The position numbers and the translations under genes are program-made. Below the pieces are notes generated by a model. The model was not told where the DNA came from. It worked only from the letters and a program-made list of their open reading frames with translations, and made no database searches. DNA of 64,000 nt from Symsagittifera roscoffensis (lineage: Eukaryota > Xenacoelomorpha > Acoela > Convolutidae). The stretch spans positions 53,530,213 to 53,594,212 of the forward strand of contig NC_087068.1 of NCBI RefSeq assembly GCF_963678635.1. The letters are read 5' to 3'. Shown in pieces: positions 21,101-34,271 of this stretch (its first letter is position 1; each line of letters begins with the position of its first letter).

Positions 21101-23600
21101 AAATTTAATCTAATCTCCAAAAAATCGGAAAGCTTCAAAATTAACACAAAAGATTTTCATCTAAATTGCAGAAGGATAGCCAGGAAACGTTCAGACCTGA
21201 AATCACTTGTAAAAACGGTTGATGTTAATACTCCTTTCGGTTTTTCGGAAACGTGGCTAACTGACTCAAGTTATCAAAATTATGGTTAGTTAGTTTGTTT
21301 CATTTAGGCGTGACAGATCAGTCGAAGCCAGCATGAAAACAAAAGGAGGCGGCGTCATGCTTTTAGTATATAAAAAGTTTACCCCAACAACAAATACTTT
21401 GTGCAAAAATTGTGATAGTTTATGGATTGAACTTAAAACTGCATGCAAAAAAAATTGAAAGAGCCATCCTTCAAACACGATTTACAATCCAAGCAAAAAA
21501 AACTGAAATCATTGAAGAATTTGCCCAGTCGATTTACAATGCGCAATCATTTAACACTAACTTGGTACTTCTAGGCATTTATAACATAAATTACCTTAAC
21601 ATTGACCATAAAGAAACAATGGATGCAACTTTCACACAGTACAACCTCAATGTGTTTAATAAAACAGTTCCTACTCACTCGAAACACTTTGAAAGACTCA
21701 AGAAACAATTGAATCATTTTTTTGGCCCCTATTAAAGCAGATGACTTGGCAAATTTTTTCCTAACTGAAATAAAAAAAAACGAAAAAAAAACCCTCTAAA
21801 CTCAAAAAAGTGCTAAGAAACTCCTCGAAACGATTGTTCAAATCAAATCTGAAAGAAATTAAATGGAAAAAACTTCTATCAGCAAGGTAACCCAGAAGCA
21901 ATGTTTAATCTTTTCAGTCAAAAGATAAATGAAAAAAGTGAAATATGTGCTCCACAAAAAACAATATTCATACGTAATGATAAACTAAAAGTAAATTTAC
22001 CACATAATCACATAATAATTTCATATCGCAGTTTTTCGATTAAAAAAATCGAACGTGAAAAACAGACTTTTAATAACGAAACAATAAACTCCCAAAAAAT
22101 CATCTAACAGCATTTCTCTTCGAAAAAAAAATCCGTCGGAAAGATCGTAACTAGTAGATTTAAAATGCAATTCTCCTTGACAATAATTTTTAGACGCTTG
22201 ATTGTTTCATTGAAAAAGCCAACAAGAGCGAACATACTGAATAATCAGATCAACGCAAACCTAATAAAAAAAACTCCATTTTTGTTCAGTTGATAACTTC
22301 CGTAGAGTGTTAAATAAACTTCTCAAACTTATTGCTCAAAATGCCGCAAGGCCCATTTTTCATTCCATTATGAGCCCGTTAAGATGCTTGCAATGAAATC
22401 TACGCGCATCTTCCTTTTAATTTTGAAGAATACCTGTAAAAAAAGTTTTCAACATAAGCTTAAGAAAGCAATTGTCACATCTATCTACAAAAAAAGATCA
22501 TCCTGAAGTATCTGAAAACTACACTCGTATCTCAGTTACTGGAGCATTATCAAAGTTTGAAAAAAAACTATATAACAAATTTACCAACATTTTTATCTCA
22601 AAACTTTTTAAGCAGCACTCAATTTGGCTTTAGAACATCATACTCAACAACTGATGCTATTTTTCTGCACAGAATCATTCAGAAAATTGAATGATACCAA
22701 CAGTTTTGTTGCTTGCTATGTATTAGATGTCTCGAAGGAATTTGATTCTATTGACCATAAGCATGTAAAATAAAAACAAACAATTATTTGTTTTTAAACC
22801 TGCTATAGACTTCGTAAATGATTTCATAAGAGACCGATGCCAGTAAACAAAAGTAAAAAACACTGGATCGAACTTCATCAAGATGACCCTCAAAGCAATG
22901 TTTTAGGACCTTTCATTTTCAGCCTGTACGTTAACGATCTCAACAAGCAACTGAATAACTCATGCAAAGTAGTTCAATATGCAGATGGCATAATTATTTT
23001 TTGTGAGAAGAAAAACATTAAAAAACTGCACTGAAAGAGCTTGAAAAAAACTGCAAAATTTTACCACAGTGTTTTTGGAGACACTCACTCCAACTTAATG
23101 CTACGAAAACAAAAACTATCATTTTCACTTGAAAACATGTAAGAAAAGGTGACCAACAAAACAAAATTGCCGTGGACAAAAATTTTATTGTGAAAACAAT
23201 GGTGAAAATGATGCTAAAAAATAGCCTAGGGGATTAAACACTACAGTTGATCAAAAAACACCCTTCCTATCAAAACAAAACAACTGCTAATGAACGCACT
23301 CGTTATCGGTCACCTACACTATCCTGCTATTCGTTTAAGTGGAATTTCACCAAATTTGACAATCTCATTAGAAAAACAACTCAGCTGGGCAATTAAAACT
23401 TGTTTTGATTGTGCAAAATTCTATTCACCATCTGATCTCAAAATAAGTTACAATGTATTACCAGTAACAATGTTTCTTGACTGAAAGTAATTTGTCATTT
23501 CTGGAAAATAAATCACCACTTATCACCAGCTAACGGCAAAACTCAATATGAAAACAATCACATACACATGAATACAGGGATTAAAAAATTATATTGTGTC
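21100..23600 (+). pseudogene. Degenerate non-LTR retrotransposon (LINE)
   Basis: Fragments in all three plus-strand frames follow LINE order. An endonuclease-like SETWL motif lies near 21248 and GGGV followed by hydrophobic residues near 21345. A fragment resembling the NxHH/D region lies around 21550-21610. Reverse-transcriptase pieces follow: FGFRTSYSTTDAI-like at about 22625, DVSKEFDSIDH-like at about 22733, and VLGPFIFSLYVNDL with VVQYADG at about 22900-22989. The catalytic YADD box reads YADG. Many stops and frameshifts separate the pieces, so the copy is long dead. The RT style suggests a CR1/Jockey-type LINE, but I cannot fix the clade. Confidence 0.75.
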
Positions 23601-24213
23601 GAAAAGTTTAATGAGCAATACATTTTTTTTCAAATTCTTTTTTTAAAAAATCAGTAAGAATTTGGAACAGGTTCCATGATGACCAAACAAATTTCAAGAA
23701 TATCCTAACGTACAGAAAAGCCATAAATAAGTTTAAGGATTATTGTTTACTAATAATTATGGAATATCCAGCAGTGGCAACCTATAGCAAAACTTCATGG
23801 AGATATTTCAAATTTCTTAAATTGAAAATGCGTAAATTGGTAATACTAAATTTGGATGTTTTTGACAATAATTATTATCATTATTATCCTAATTTGATTT
23901 ACATTTCTGCATTTGAAAAAACTTTCAACTGGAAAATGAAATGTTTTCGATTTTGTTTAGATTTTGTGTTGAACCGATTGGTTTAATTCTGACCACGGAT
24001 TTTTTTGGTTCAAACAACTTCTCTGTGTTCAACCGAATTTAGTCAAAGCTTAAGTCGAACTCCTCGACGCGAGTACTGGGCAAAATTAAGCTCAAATTCA
24101 GGTTTTTGTGCTTTAAACTGTCTCTTTTCGCAAATGATTTAGGACAACATTCAGCAGGAATTCAAACAGCATTTTACAAATTTTACAAAAACAAAAAGCA
24201 AATGACCAGAGCT
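23601..24213. other. Unassigned stretch after the LINE
   Basis: A plus-strand frame of 75 codons starts at 23759 but matches nothing I know. It may be the 3' tail of the LINE or plain AT-rich DNA. Confidence 0.35.
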
Positions 24214-24383
24214 TCCTTCGTTTCCTTTTCCTTTTACCCCCACCTCACACGAGCATCAATTTTTTGATTTAACAATTTGTTTTCCGAGATGGTTATGAAG
24301 ACCAAGTATGTAATTAACAATGCAATCATTAAGTTCACGTGAAAAAATTTGCAGGTGTGGGGGGGGGTATGGAAAGCCCCACC
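24214..24383. mobile_element. Miniature element, same family as 19595 and 24654
   Basis: It shows CTTTTCCTTTTACCCCCACCTCACACGAGC at the left, and a G-run followed by GGTATGGAAAGCCCC at the right in inverted orientation. Ends are more diverged than in the other two copies, so the limits are approximate. Confidence 0.5.
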
Positions 24384-24653
24384 ATCTATGAAATCTGAAA
24401 ATTTTAAGTTCTGATTTAGGGGACTTATCGCAATTTACAGTGTTTGAAAAAGAGGCCTCTACAACTGCAATGAATTGTCTTCGAATAAGCGGAGAAAAAG
24501 TTATTAGTGTCATTGAATTGTTCACAAAGGCACAACTTTACTGAACATTTTTTAAAAACATTTTCAAAACTGCGCGCTTCGAAAACCGGATAGTGTAAGC
24601 TTGCCTTTTTGGGCCGGAAAAAACAGAAAAAATTGCGTCAAAATAAAACTGGT
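24384..24653. other. Short spacer between miniature elements
   Basis: No gene; nothing recognisable. Confidence 0.4.
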
Positions 24654-24832
24654 GGGCTCTTTTCCTTTTCCTTCCCACCTCACATAAGCGTAAATTTTTA
24701 GGTGTAACGAGGGTTTTTACAAGGTTAGGTTTGAAGATAAAAATGTCTGTCATGGCCTAATTAGTTCGATGCCAACTTTTTTTAACATTTGAAGTAAAGT
24801 TTTGCTGGTGGGGGAAAAGGAAAAAGAGCCCA
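24654..24832. mobile_element. Miniature element, about 179 bp, good inverted ends
   Basis: The ends GGGCTCTTTTCCTTTTCC (left) and GGAAAAGGAAAAAGAGCCC (right) are nearly perfect inverted repeats. The interior carries the family signature (CTCACATAAGCG, GGTGTAACGAGGG). This is the cleanest copy of the family in the window. No target duplication is clear. Confidence 0.75.
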
Positions 24833-27759
24833 TCAGTTTTTTTGACACTCATTTTCCCGATTTTTTCCGGCCTGAAAAAAAAACCTGGATAAATTTTGAC
24901 GCTCAGGGTAGTTAAGATAATTTTCTGTCGGCAGTTCAAAAACTTGAATTTCAAAAATTTAGTTCAAAAACTTCAAAAACTAGAATTTCTCAGCAAACAA
25001 TGTCCAAAGTTGTCTTTAAGTTAGGCATTTTGAAGAGTCAAGAATTGATTTTGCCTTAAGTTTTTCCTTTTGTGTACATTTACCCCATTTTCTTTTTTTT
25101 CCCACACCACATAGAAATTTTTTTCTAAAACTTATACAAACGCGTGAGTTTTCAGTATAAAGAATAAAATATAACTTCCCTAAACTTGATAACGTTAAAT
25201 TAGACTCTCAAAATGAAACTCAAATCAATTTAAATCCAAAAAAAATTCTAGTGAAACTTTGTGTTTATAAAAACTGTTCATTTTTTTTGCTTTTTAAGTT
25301 AAAAAATGGTGTTTTTCAAATAAATTGGTTCATCTTATGTGCTTAATCTTTCTAGTTGCGTTTTTTAAATAAACGTGAGAAGGAAAAACACTAAAAAAAC
25401 CCTAAGCCCAAACTATCTGGGCTAAAATCCCTCGCTTAGATGTTTAAGTTTAGTTTGATTTCCATAGCTGCGTTCGAATACTCAATTCTTCAACCGTTCT
25501 TTTCCCTCATAGATTTTTTCTGTAGATTTAATTTTATTCACGCTTTTTAATTGTTTTGAAATGTATGAGGTTGCATGGGTAATACTTGTTCTCTGTTGTC
25601 ACTCGTGAGGCCAAAACGAATAGTCTCTACAACCATTGGCTCAAGGTCAGAGACACTATTTTTCGTGCTTTTGTAACTCAATCTGTTGAAGCCATTTGTT
25701 ATGACACGAAACTTAAGAATGTTTCTAGCTTGAAAATTACCACGAAACTGGCTCTTTGCAGTTTCCCTCAAATCTCAAAAATTTTTCAGTTATCTAAGCT
25801 TTGTTCATATATCACTTTGCGAGTAAGAGTTGTTTCAATTTTACTAAGCGCAGAGTCCAGGTTGATTGCTTAGCGAAGGTTATAAATCTCATTGAGATCG
25901 TCAAATTTCTTGAAAAGAGATGGAGTTAAAACAAAAGTTACAAAAGAGCATGAAATATTGAGGTTGAAGAGAACTTGAAGAGAACTCATGTTTCGTTGTC
26001 TCCGGTTTGATTCCAGTTAGAGTCCGCCACTGGAACATCTCCCTGTTTTCCGCCTTCGTCAGAGTTCAGACATTTAAGCGCTGGATGGCCTTGAGTTGTT
26101 TTGGTGCCTTGGGCAAAAGCTTCCTTTTTCTCTCCAGCATAAATTATATTTTAGTTAAAATCCTGTTCTTTTTTACGTATTGTGTTCGCCCCCAATTTTT
26201 TTTTTTTGATATAATTTAAAAGTAACTATAAAATTTGAGAAAATTAAATATGGAGTTTACTGTATTTTAGATTTCTTGATTTGAACCGTTCGGTAATTGA
26301 AAATTAGGCGAACAAAAAATTGAGCCGGTTTCATAACCAGCATTTATAGCGGCTATTGATCAGGGCAATTGATTTGATTTTCAACTGCATTTAACTTTAT
26401 TTTCTAAGGAACTTTGTCCCGATTGAAAGGAACCAAGAGCGGTGCTTTTCCTAAAAACGAATTTAGTCAGCCTTCTTGAGATCAGTAACATCTTTGTTTT
26501 GTTTTGAAAGTAAACTTGAAAAAGCAATAACTGAAAATTACGAAAAGAAAAAAGAACAAGACAAATCCGTTGAGAATTGATCAATTTATCAATTAAAAGA
26601 TAATTTTAGATAGACTGAGATTAATCTCAGTCACTTTAACATCCTAACATTAAAAGGAATTTCATTTTTATTTTGAGGTGTGAATAGGGTTTGAACGGAA
26701 AAGAGTCAGTAGGTTAGACAAAAAATGTCGGATTATTTTGTTTAACATAAGTGTTGCAATGCTACAAAACAATCTTTTTCTCATAAATTTAGACTGTTCC
26801 ATCTATATATACGTTTTTAATAACCTCAATAACACAACTAAATCAGCGGATATCGTTTTTCGAATAACAAAGGTAAATGTTGAAACAAAACTTATCAAAA
26901 TGTATTTTTGTCTCCCTTGCGAGAATTCATTTTATTAAATTTTCTAGTTTCTCTTCCAATTGAACTTTTTCGAAAAGATTTTGCCTCTAATTGCGGTGAA
27001 ATTTAAAATCTAACCATCATACATTTATTTAAACCTTGTTTTTTATCTTTGGAAAAGTCCGTTTCGCTTGAACAATAATGGTTGTCAAAAAATTGTTATT
27101 TCTAAGGTGCTTGCATTTCTTCTTGATCTGAAAGTTATATTCATCAGAAGGTTTGTTTTAGCTATCACTGCCACGGAAGACTGATTTTTCTTGTTTTGGT
27201 TTTTTTGTTTCAACTGCTGTCAAAACTTCCTATAAGGAGTTAAATATCTATTTTCTTATATTAACGAGCCCAGATTTTACTTATGAAAAAACAGAAAAAA
27301 TTTTTTTTTAAATATTTTTGATACTACTCTTAAACGCATACGTTTTTCTTTTGCAGATTCGAAATATTTCGATTAATTTTTGAGGAATATTGGTTGAAAC
27401 ACAGTGAACTTGACTTTTTTTCTAGCTGACCTAATTCCATTGCATATGGTCTCTGGGGTTGGTCGTAAATTAATTTGGGGTACTGGAGCATTTTGGGCGA
27501 CCAGTTGATTTGATATCTCGTTCTTTTCGTGTTTTTTTTTCAGATGAAATTTTTGCTTTTAGCTAGTGTTGTTCTTGATGTTTGTAAAATCGTTTTGTTT
27601 TATGACAAATAACTGCCAAAACTTTTTTAAGATTCTGCCGGGCTATTTGTATCTCAATTCGTCCACCTTGTTGAGTTACGTTTTTTATTTTGCTAATCAG
27701 TTCCAAATCTTTTTTGCTAATCAAACTACATTTTTTTCCTTGTCAATTTGTTGTTAAAT
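24833..27759. other. AT-rich gene-poor region
   Basis: I see no supportable gene. Frames of up to about 95 codons (for example 25586-25873 plus) lack any recognisable motif. The part at 26960-27240 contains phrases that return near 27890-28110 and 29580-29660 (see the repeat at 27760). Confidence 0.5.
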
Positions 27760-28160
27760 TATGCTTCAAAAATTTCATCTAATAATCAAATTGGTATCAT
27801 TGAAATCAAAATCAGCTCTAGTTTGTTTCTAAACATTTCGCTACTCAAGGTTTGATGTTTATTGATTGTTCGAAAGTGCATAAATCTGTGTTGGGGTGAA
27901 TACTAGAATATAATAGAGATACCTTTGCCTAAACCTAGAATTGTCCTTTTGCTTGGACATTTTAGTTCTCTGTAGGATAAACAAGAAATGTTTCCCTGTT
28001 TGCTTGCATGTCTTGGTGATTCGAATTAAACTTTATTCAGCAAATTTCGTATGACTGTCATTGCCAGGGAAGATTTATTTTTGTTTTGTTTTTACTTTAA
28101 TCAAACTGCCATCAAAATTACCTACAATTAGATCAAAACCTACTCTCTACTCATATCGGA
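27760..28160. repeat. Old dispersed repeat, related copy near 29450
   Basis: The block contains CTTCAAA..TTT, then AGCTCTAGTTTGT followed by AAAC.TTT and CAAG.TT.GATG. The same order is seen at about 29455-29560. The nearby phrase ACTGTCATTGCCAGGGAAGA also matches TATCACTGCCACGGAAGA near 27160. Identity is low, so these are ancient copies of one unit. Confidence 0.45.
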
Positions 28161-29449
28161 ACCATATATTAGTTTAGAAATGTCAGAAGGAAGTTTTTAT
28201 AGAAAAAATGAGATTTCGAAAACAATCTTGAAAACGTACGTTTTATTTTTCTCTACCCAAAAATTTTACAGACCGTTTTTGTCATATAATCGCTCAAACA
28301 CGGTATATGAGAATTGCATGACCAGCATTTTTTTTAGAATTAAGCAAGAATGTACAAAGACGAGCCCAAAAAAATAAATTGTTAGTGGGTATTTCAACGC
28401 TTTAATGTTGAACTTGATGTTAATGGCTTGCTGTGACCCGTTTGTGTTAAACAATTTTTCTCAGACATTAACAAATTTTTCACAAAAAACTCGAATATTT
28501 TTCCCAGAATCAACAGACAAATGGGTTCATGGTTTTCATTTAGTTAGAGTTGACAATCTCTATGATTTTGTTCCGACCATTTTAAACAAGGAGCAGTTTT
28601 CTTTAAAGTTGTGTTCTATTTTTTAAAATTTTTTTAAAAAGAAAAGTCTTCTATCATGAGTAATCATCGGGATAATTCGTTTGATATATTTTCTAAAGCC
28701 CTCTCAGACGTAATTCGAACAAACTAATTAATTTACAAGTTGTCCCAAGATAGAAGAAAGAGAGCTAGAAAACTTCATGTTAAGTCTAACTTCACAAGAG
28801 TAGTTCTTATATTACCAGCTCGCTTGCTTTACCCGCTGGAAATTGGCTTGAAAAATTATCATTCGACTAGCAAAAACAAGTTTTACTGAGTTAAAATGGA
28901 TTTTAAAGCTTGATTAAACGCTCACCTGACAACCAGTTGTTTTATAACATCAAAAAAAAGACTTACTTTTATTTTACACTTTTGTGATATTTCTTCCAGA
29001 GCAAGGTGATTAGCAACTTTTGTAAAAAAAAAAAGGTCGTTGATATGACTTTCTTTGCTTGTGCTAGTTGTCTTTTTGTTAAAAAATTCGTTTTATTGTT
29101 TTTTATAAGATTTTTTTGATTTTTTCCCTATTTTTACCAAAGTAAACAAAATTGTAGAGCAATTATAGTCTTCTCTTTTAAACTTCGTGTTACAAAACTG
29201 AATGAACAAGATTGCTTGATATTCGGGAAAGAAAACATTTCTTAATTCGTTGAAATGTTATTTTACTGCTTTCCTCACTTCTTCCTCAAGTTGGCGATAT
29301 ATAAATTAGCAAAAAAAACTTTTAGGTTGCTGGTTTGTTTGTCCAGCATGAAAAATTCATAACGAAAACATTTTTCATGTAACAATGTTAACGTAGTTGC
29401 AATCTAGAAATTGATAAGTTTTTATGTTTTTTATCAATTTCACTTTAAA
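28161..29449. other. AT-rich gene-poor region
   Basis: Several short frames exist (for example 28405-28626 plus) but none shows a recognisable domain or a convincing start. No RNA gene is visible. Confidence 0.45.
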
Positions 29450-29660
29450 TTAGGCTTCAAATATTTTATTTATCTGAAAATTTTTGGTCGTAAAAACAGA
29501 AACAAGCTCTAGTTTGTCGGTAAACTTTTTGGTTATCAAGATTCGATGGATTTTTTATTTGACCAGTTTATGCCTCTAGTTGTGGTGAAAATCAAAAACT
29601 ACACGTCATACATTTGTTTAAGTCTTGTTTTTGTCTTTGGAATTGTCCTTTGTTTTGTCG
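29450..29660. repeat. Second copy of the old dispersed repeat
   Basis: It matches the 27760-27960 block in order and phrase (CTCTAGTTTGT, TCAAGATTCGATGGATTT). It also matches 26985-27070 (ATTG/TGGTGAAA...CATCATACATTT.TTTAA..CTTGTTTTT.TCTTTGGAA). Confidence 0.45.
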
Positions 29661-29892
29661 GGATTTTGTTCTTTTATGTCTGTTTTTTTTCTCATTTCAG
29701 GTATTTGATTATGCAATTAATGTAATTTTGGATCTCTTTCTTAGTAATTGATCAATCTAATCTTTTTTTGGCTCCATTGTATTGATTTAATCCCTAACTC
29801 GATCTCAATACCCAACTCATTGTTAAAGTGATGGATACTTAACCTTTGGATGTTGTTATCGCAAAATTATAAAATTTAACTCCTGCAAAATT

Positions 29893-30151
29893 GTGAACGA
29901 TTTACCGACCATTTTGATGGAAACTTTTGAACCATTGGCGGTGTCATTTGAATTTTCAAGTGTAATTTGAATTTAATGATAAGCATTTTTTCAAATGTAG
30001 TTTCAAATCAGAGCATACTATGCGGGTATGCTCTGATTTGAAACTACATTTGAAAAAATGCTTATCGTTAAATCCAAATTACACTTGAAAATTGAAATTA
30101 CACCGCCAATGGTTCAAACGTTTCCATCAAAATGGTCGATAAATCGTTCAC
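29893..30151. mobile_element. Near-perfect hairpin element, 126-bp arms, 7-base loop
   Basis: Positions 29893-30018 and 30026-30151 are inverted copies of exactly 126 nt. I count 6 mismatches and no gap. The loop is TATGCGG. There is no coding capacity. It could be a MITE of the foldback type or the template of a long hairpin RNA. I saw no clear target duplication outside the arms. Confidence 0.9.
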
Positions 30152-31366
30152 TGCTGTGAAAAGAGGTATGGCGTCAAGAAAGCCTCCTTCAAATGTGAGT
30201 TTTGCAGAGTCATTAGCTCTGATGTTGATGTCATGATGTTGTTAACATCCTGCCCTATGATTGGTTATGAATAACAGCGCAGGGGGCTACGACAAGGTTA
30301 CGATTTGATGGTTGACTTCTTCCTATGTTTTTTCAGAATCAGTCGCAATATAATGATTTTAATGCTTTAATGCTTTTAATTTAATGCTTTAGCTTTAATA
30401 TGATATCAATGATAACCTCATGCTAATTTTTTAGATGCAATTAATTGAAGGGGTAAGAGTTTAAAAAATTATTTCTTATATCTTCTAGCAGCCATCTGCA
30501 TCCATCATCCAATCCATCCTACCACCCAGCCATCCATTCACCAAGGCATCCTCTCCAAAACTCCTAAAAACTACCTGCAGCCTCATCCTTCATAGGTTAA
30601 ATAATGTTTTCAATTGAGGATATAGGAAATACATGCTCGCAACCATGATTTTGTAATACTACGCCAGGTTTCAATTCAGAAACTTAGTACGTGTAAGGTA
30701 ACCGTACCTTCGTGCTGTCCTTGTCATTGTGAAAATCTTACTTGTTCATGAATATCTCCTGGAGACATAACGTGTTTAATCATGGTGGCATTCGGATTGA
30801 ATTCAAAGGGCCTCTTACACTCAACCTCTCGAAAATTTTACTTGAGTTCCTGACTCACGTAAGGAATCCAGTCAGTGCCACAAATGTCCCTGGGATCGTC
30901 TCTGACCAGGACCAGTTTTTTTTGCAAACGGTTAAAAATCGGGATCAAAAAAGTTTCGGCCTAATATTAGTATGCTTGTGTTTTGTCGGCTTGTTTACCA
31001 CATCTAGGAATCGATTATTTTAGCTGCAAACAATTTTCACTGCAGTTGCCTTTTGCATTTTAAATTTTGGCCCAATCGAAATTTGCTTGTATAATTCTAC
31101 AAGTTCGATTTGTTATTTTTTTTCTTCATTTTTGTCTTTCTTATCGGCTTAAAAATTTTCGGCTTAATTACTATCAACTTATTAGCCTCATATTGCGCCA
31201 ATACGAGAGAAAAAAACATATTTGTGTGCTCTGGAGGGGAAAGGGACTCAACAATTTTACAAGTATTCAAAATTTCTGATTTTTTTACGGCATCAATGGT
31301 TTCTGCACTGCTAATTTCGGCTTTGATACCGCCTGGCAATTAAAAACTCATATCCAATCAATCATC
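30152..31366. other. Unassigned region
   Basis: A small CATCC-rich patch lies at 30487-30560, similar in style to the larger tract at 32480. A plus-strand frame of 93 codons at 30742-31023 and opposed short frames at 31067-31343 have no recognisable domain. Confidence 0.4.
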
Positions 31367-31438
31367 CGGCTCATCTGGCGTAGAGGTAAAATAACAGCTT
31401 CAGATGGCAAAGATTCGAATCCGGCCGAGCCCTTTTTT
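31367..31438 (+). pseudogene. tRNA-like Pol III fragment (tRNA pseudogene or SINE head)
   Basis: An A-box-like TGGCGTAGAGG (31376-31386) and a B-box-like GATTCGAATCC (31412-31422) are correctly spaced. Flanking GGCTC (31368) and GAGCC (31427) could pair as an acceptor stem, and a T6 run at 31433-31438 would end Pol III transcription. The fragment is only about 65 nt. The T-stem pair next to the loop is broken (A opposite C) and I cannot fold a proper anticodon arm, so this is not a functional tRNA. Confidence 0.55.
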
Positions 31439-31456
31439 GTGAACTAGAGTTTTTGT

Positions 31457-31472
31457 GATACTCCGGAGTATC
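31457..31472. repeat. Perfect 16-bp palindrome
   Basis: GATACTCCGGAGTATC is a perfect palindrome 18 bp after the T-run of the tRNA-like fragment. It might be part of a SINE tail or a protein-binding site; unknown. Confidence 0.6.
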
Positions 31473-32479
31473 GTCCGTCTGTTTATTTTGTCATTTTGGT
31501 TCCCGTAACTAGTTGGTTCAGTTTTATACCAGATTGCTGTAATATTCATGCTTGACCAAACTCCGGGAGTTTGAATCCAGATGAAACCTGTTTTCTTTTT
31601 GAAATTGAAAACTTTGGCTTGTTTAAATTATTGTCTGTCTGCTCTTTTTTGTCTGCTTAGTTTCGCAGAAAGGATTTTTTAAAAATTACCTTTTTCATAG
31701 AATTCCCAGAAACTCTTTGTAGAGTTGCAATTTTCAATGGCGAGAACGTATTTTAAAGTTTTTTTCCCATTTGATTCTAATCATAGTCATTCATATTTGT
31801 ATCGCGAGGGCCGCGAAGCTAAGCGTTGCCTCTCTGTGTTTATCTACGTTATTCTTACGTAATTTCGGCTTCAAGATCTGGCAGTTTGTAGAAATGGCAG
31901 TTTAATGAATATCTGCCAGTCACTTTAAATGAGAAATCACATCGTTTCTTCTATGTCCGTTTCTTTGGTGAAGTGGACAATTTTAATACAGGTTTTACCG
32001 ATTAGCTTTTAAAAGCTAGAATTTTTCCGTTTTTCTAATCCAGGACTTGTTCTGCTCTTTGATCAATCTAATATTTGCTCCGCCCCCTTGTTTTTTTTGT
32101 TTTTCTTCAGCCCAAATGATTTTGGCTATTTTTATCGCAAATTTGGCCTAGTTTTGGGTCGTTTCAGAGGAATTAGAGTTTGTATGCTTCCCTTGAGACC
32201 GCACAAAACTGTAAAATCTTAGAATATGTCGAATGTGTTTCTCAGCCTCGTCGAATGTGTTTCTGGGCGTGTTTTCAGCAAACAGAACATCGTTCCCTAC
32301 AACATTTTGAAATTTTTGAAGTTTGGTTTCTAGGAAACTTTTTCCGATTTTGTTAGGCTTATCTCTTTTGTCCTTTCCGGTTTGGGATGGCTCGAGTTGT
32401 CTTTGAAGTGATGCGAAGCTCCGTTTCGTTTCTGGGTAAAATATATATTTTTTGTTACTTCGTACACCAGTGATTTAAG
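31473..32479. other. Unassigned AT-rich stretch
   Basis: I see no gene, RNA or repeat family that I can support. Confidence 0.4.
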
Positions 32480-33225
32480 TCCACCAAGCCATCCTTCTTA
32501 ATGTCCAGCCATCTACTATCTGCCATTCATCCATCGATCCAGTCATCAACCCATCCGACAACCCATCAAGCCATCCATCTAGCCATCAACTAGTCCACCC
32601 ATCAATCTACCTAGCCGTATATCAGCCATCATCTCTACATTCATCCAGCCATATTTCAGACAGCCATCCAGCCATTAATCCGTTGAGCTATTCATCCTTT
32701 CCTCCAGCCATCCAACCATCTATCTATCAGGTCGGAAGGATGGATACCTCAACGATATATGCTGGCTGGGTGGCTGTCTGATATTCCCATCCATATATCT
32801 GCCATTCATCCAAGCAGTCATTCCAGCTATCCATCAGCTATCCGTGCACCATACCAGCTATCCATCCAAACTTGCATCTAATCATCCATCCAGCCATCAA
32901 TCCGTCAACCCATCAATCCATCTATCCACACATCAACTCGTTTGTGCACCCATCAGACCATCTATCCATCAGTACATCAATCTATCAAGCCACCAATCAG
33001 CCATCCATTCCTCTATACATTCAATCAGTCTTTATCAGCAAGTAATACAGTCAGCCGTCCATGCTTCCGTCCATCCATCCAATCATTCACACCATCGATC
33101 AGTCATCCATCTATTCATCCATTCCTTCCGTAATTTTATTCATGCATCCAGATAACCAACCAGTCATCCATCCATTTTGCCATTCGCCCAGCCAGCCAGT
33201 CATCCATCCACAATCGATCTAGCAG
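32480..33225. repeat. Degenerate CATC/CATCCA microsatellite tract
   Basis: About 740 bp dominated by CCATC, CATCCA, TCATCCA and ATCAAT words, with a short inverted patch near 32733-32780 (GGATGG, GGCTGGGTGGC). The frames read through it (for example 32844-33155) are Ser/His/Pro/Ile repeats and not genes. Confidence 0.85.
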
Positions 33226-34271
33226 TCTTTCCAGCTCTGATGAAGTAATATACACGATAGAGATCAAAGAACTGGGAATATTGAAACCAGTCCGTCAACA
33301 CTGAATTTGGACGAAGTCTGCGACCTGAACTGTTATTGACTCTTTTTTAAGCGAAAACTTTTTAAAGCTTGTTTTATCATAATGTAAAGGATCCTTCAAA
33401 GACTGCTAGCTTATTAGAGAGCGACAAATTAGTCTAATTTTCCCTTAACCCGAAAAAAATTATTACTGAACGTTTTTAAAAGGAATAGTCATTAATTTAA
33501 GAAACAAAGCTAGTGGAATGTAAGCAAGCATATTTGAAAGAAGATCAAACTTCAAAGCAATCGAAGCAAAAAACAAACATTATGAATTTTTTTTTCTGAT
33601 TGATCAAATTTTTATAAATTGAGTTATTTTTATCAAAAAAATGCCCATCCGAAATTGCCCAAACATATTTCTTTTTGAAAAACTAACCAGTATTTTTGCC
33701 AAAAAATTCAGCCAGCACATTGACGTGCAGTGGAAATATATCGAATTGATTACAAAAAGAATTGGTTTGAGTGTTGTGTAAATATAGACGTGAAAATTAA
33801 CCATTATTTATTTGACTGTGCATGTTCAGAATTTCAAATGATAACATATTTTTTTGATTTTTTTTTTGTTTCACTAATTTAGCCAAACTAAATCAGACAC
33901 CTTTAAAGACAAATACTTTATGCCAATCATAATCAGATACGTTTAAAGGCAATAGCAAAAAAGTACAATCAATGGATCGTTTTAACTATATCTCCCTTTG
34001 CAAAAGATGGAGATTCGTTACAAGGTGGAAAATGCTATCATGCGTAACCGTTGAATGTAGGGATGGTAATTCTTCGCTAGGTACTAAAAGGGGTAGTTAA
34101 AGAGCTCCCAATCAGTTTTTTGTTGAAACTGGGATTTTCTTCCAGTTAAAATGCATGGGTAAAACTTAAATTATCAAGAGTTTGACCGTAAATATTTCAT
34201 TTACTATTAATAGTTCTGGCAATAGAGAGATCAACAAAGTTGGTCTCATCAAGTTGAGCAAGGAAAGGAAG
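33226..34271. other. Unassigned AT-rich stretch
   Basis: No gene is supportable. A duplicated phrase (ATCAGA.AC.TTTAAAG.CAA) occurs at about 33892 and 33942. Confidence 0.4.

Noticed and set aside
32844-33155. 103-codon frame in the CATC tract
   Set aside because: Low-complexity translation of a microsatellite.
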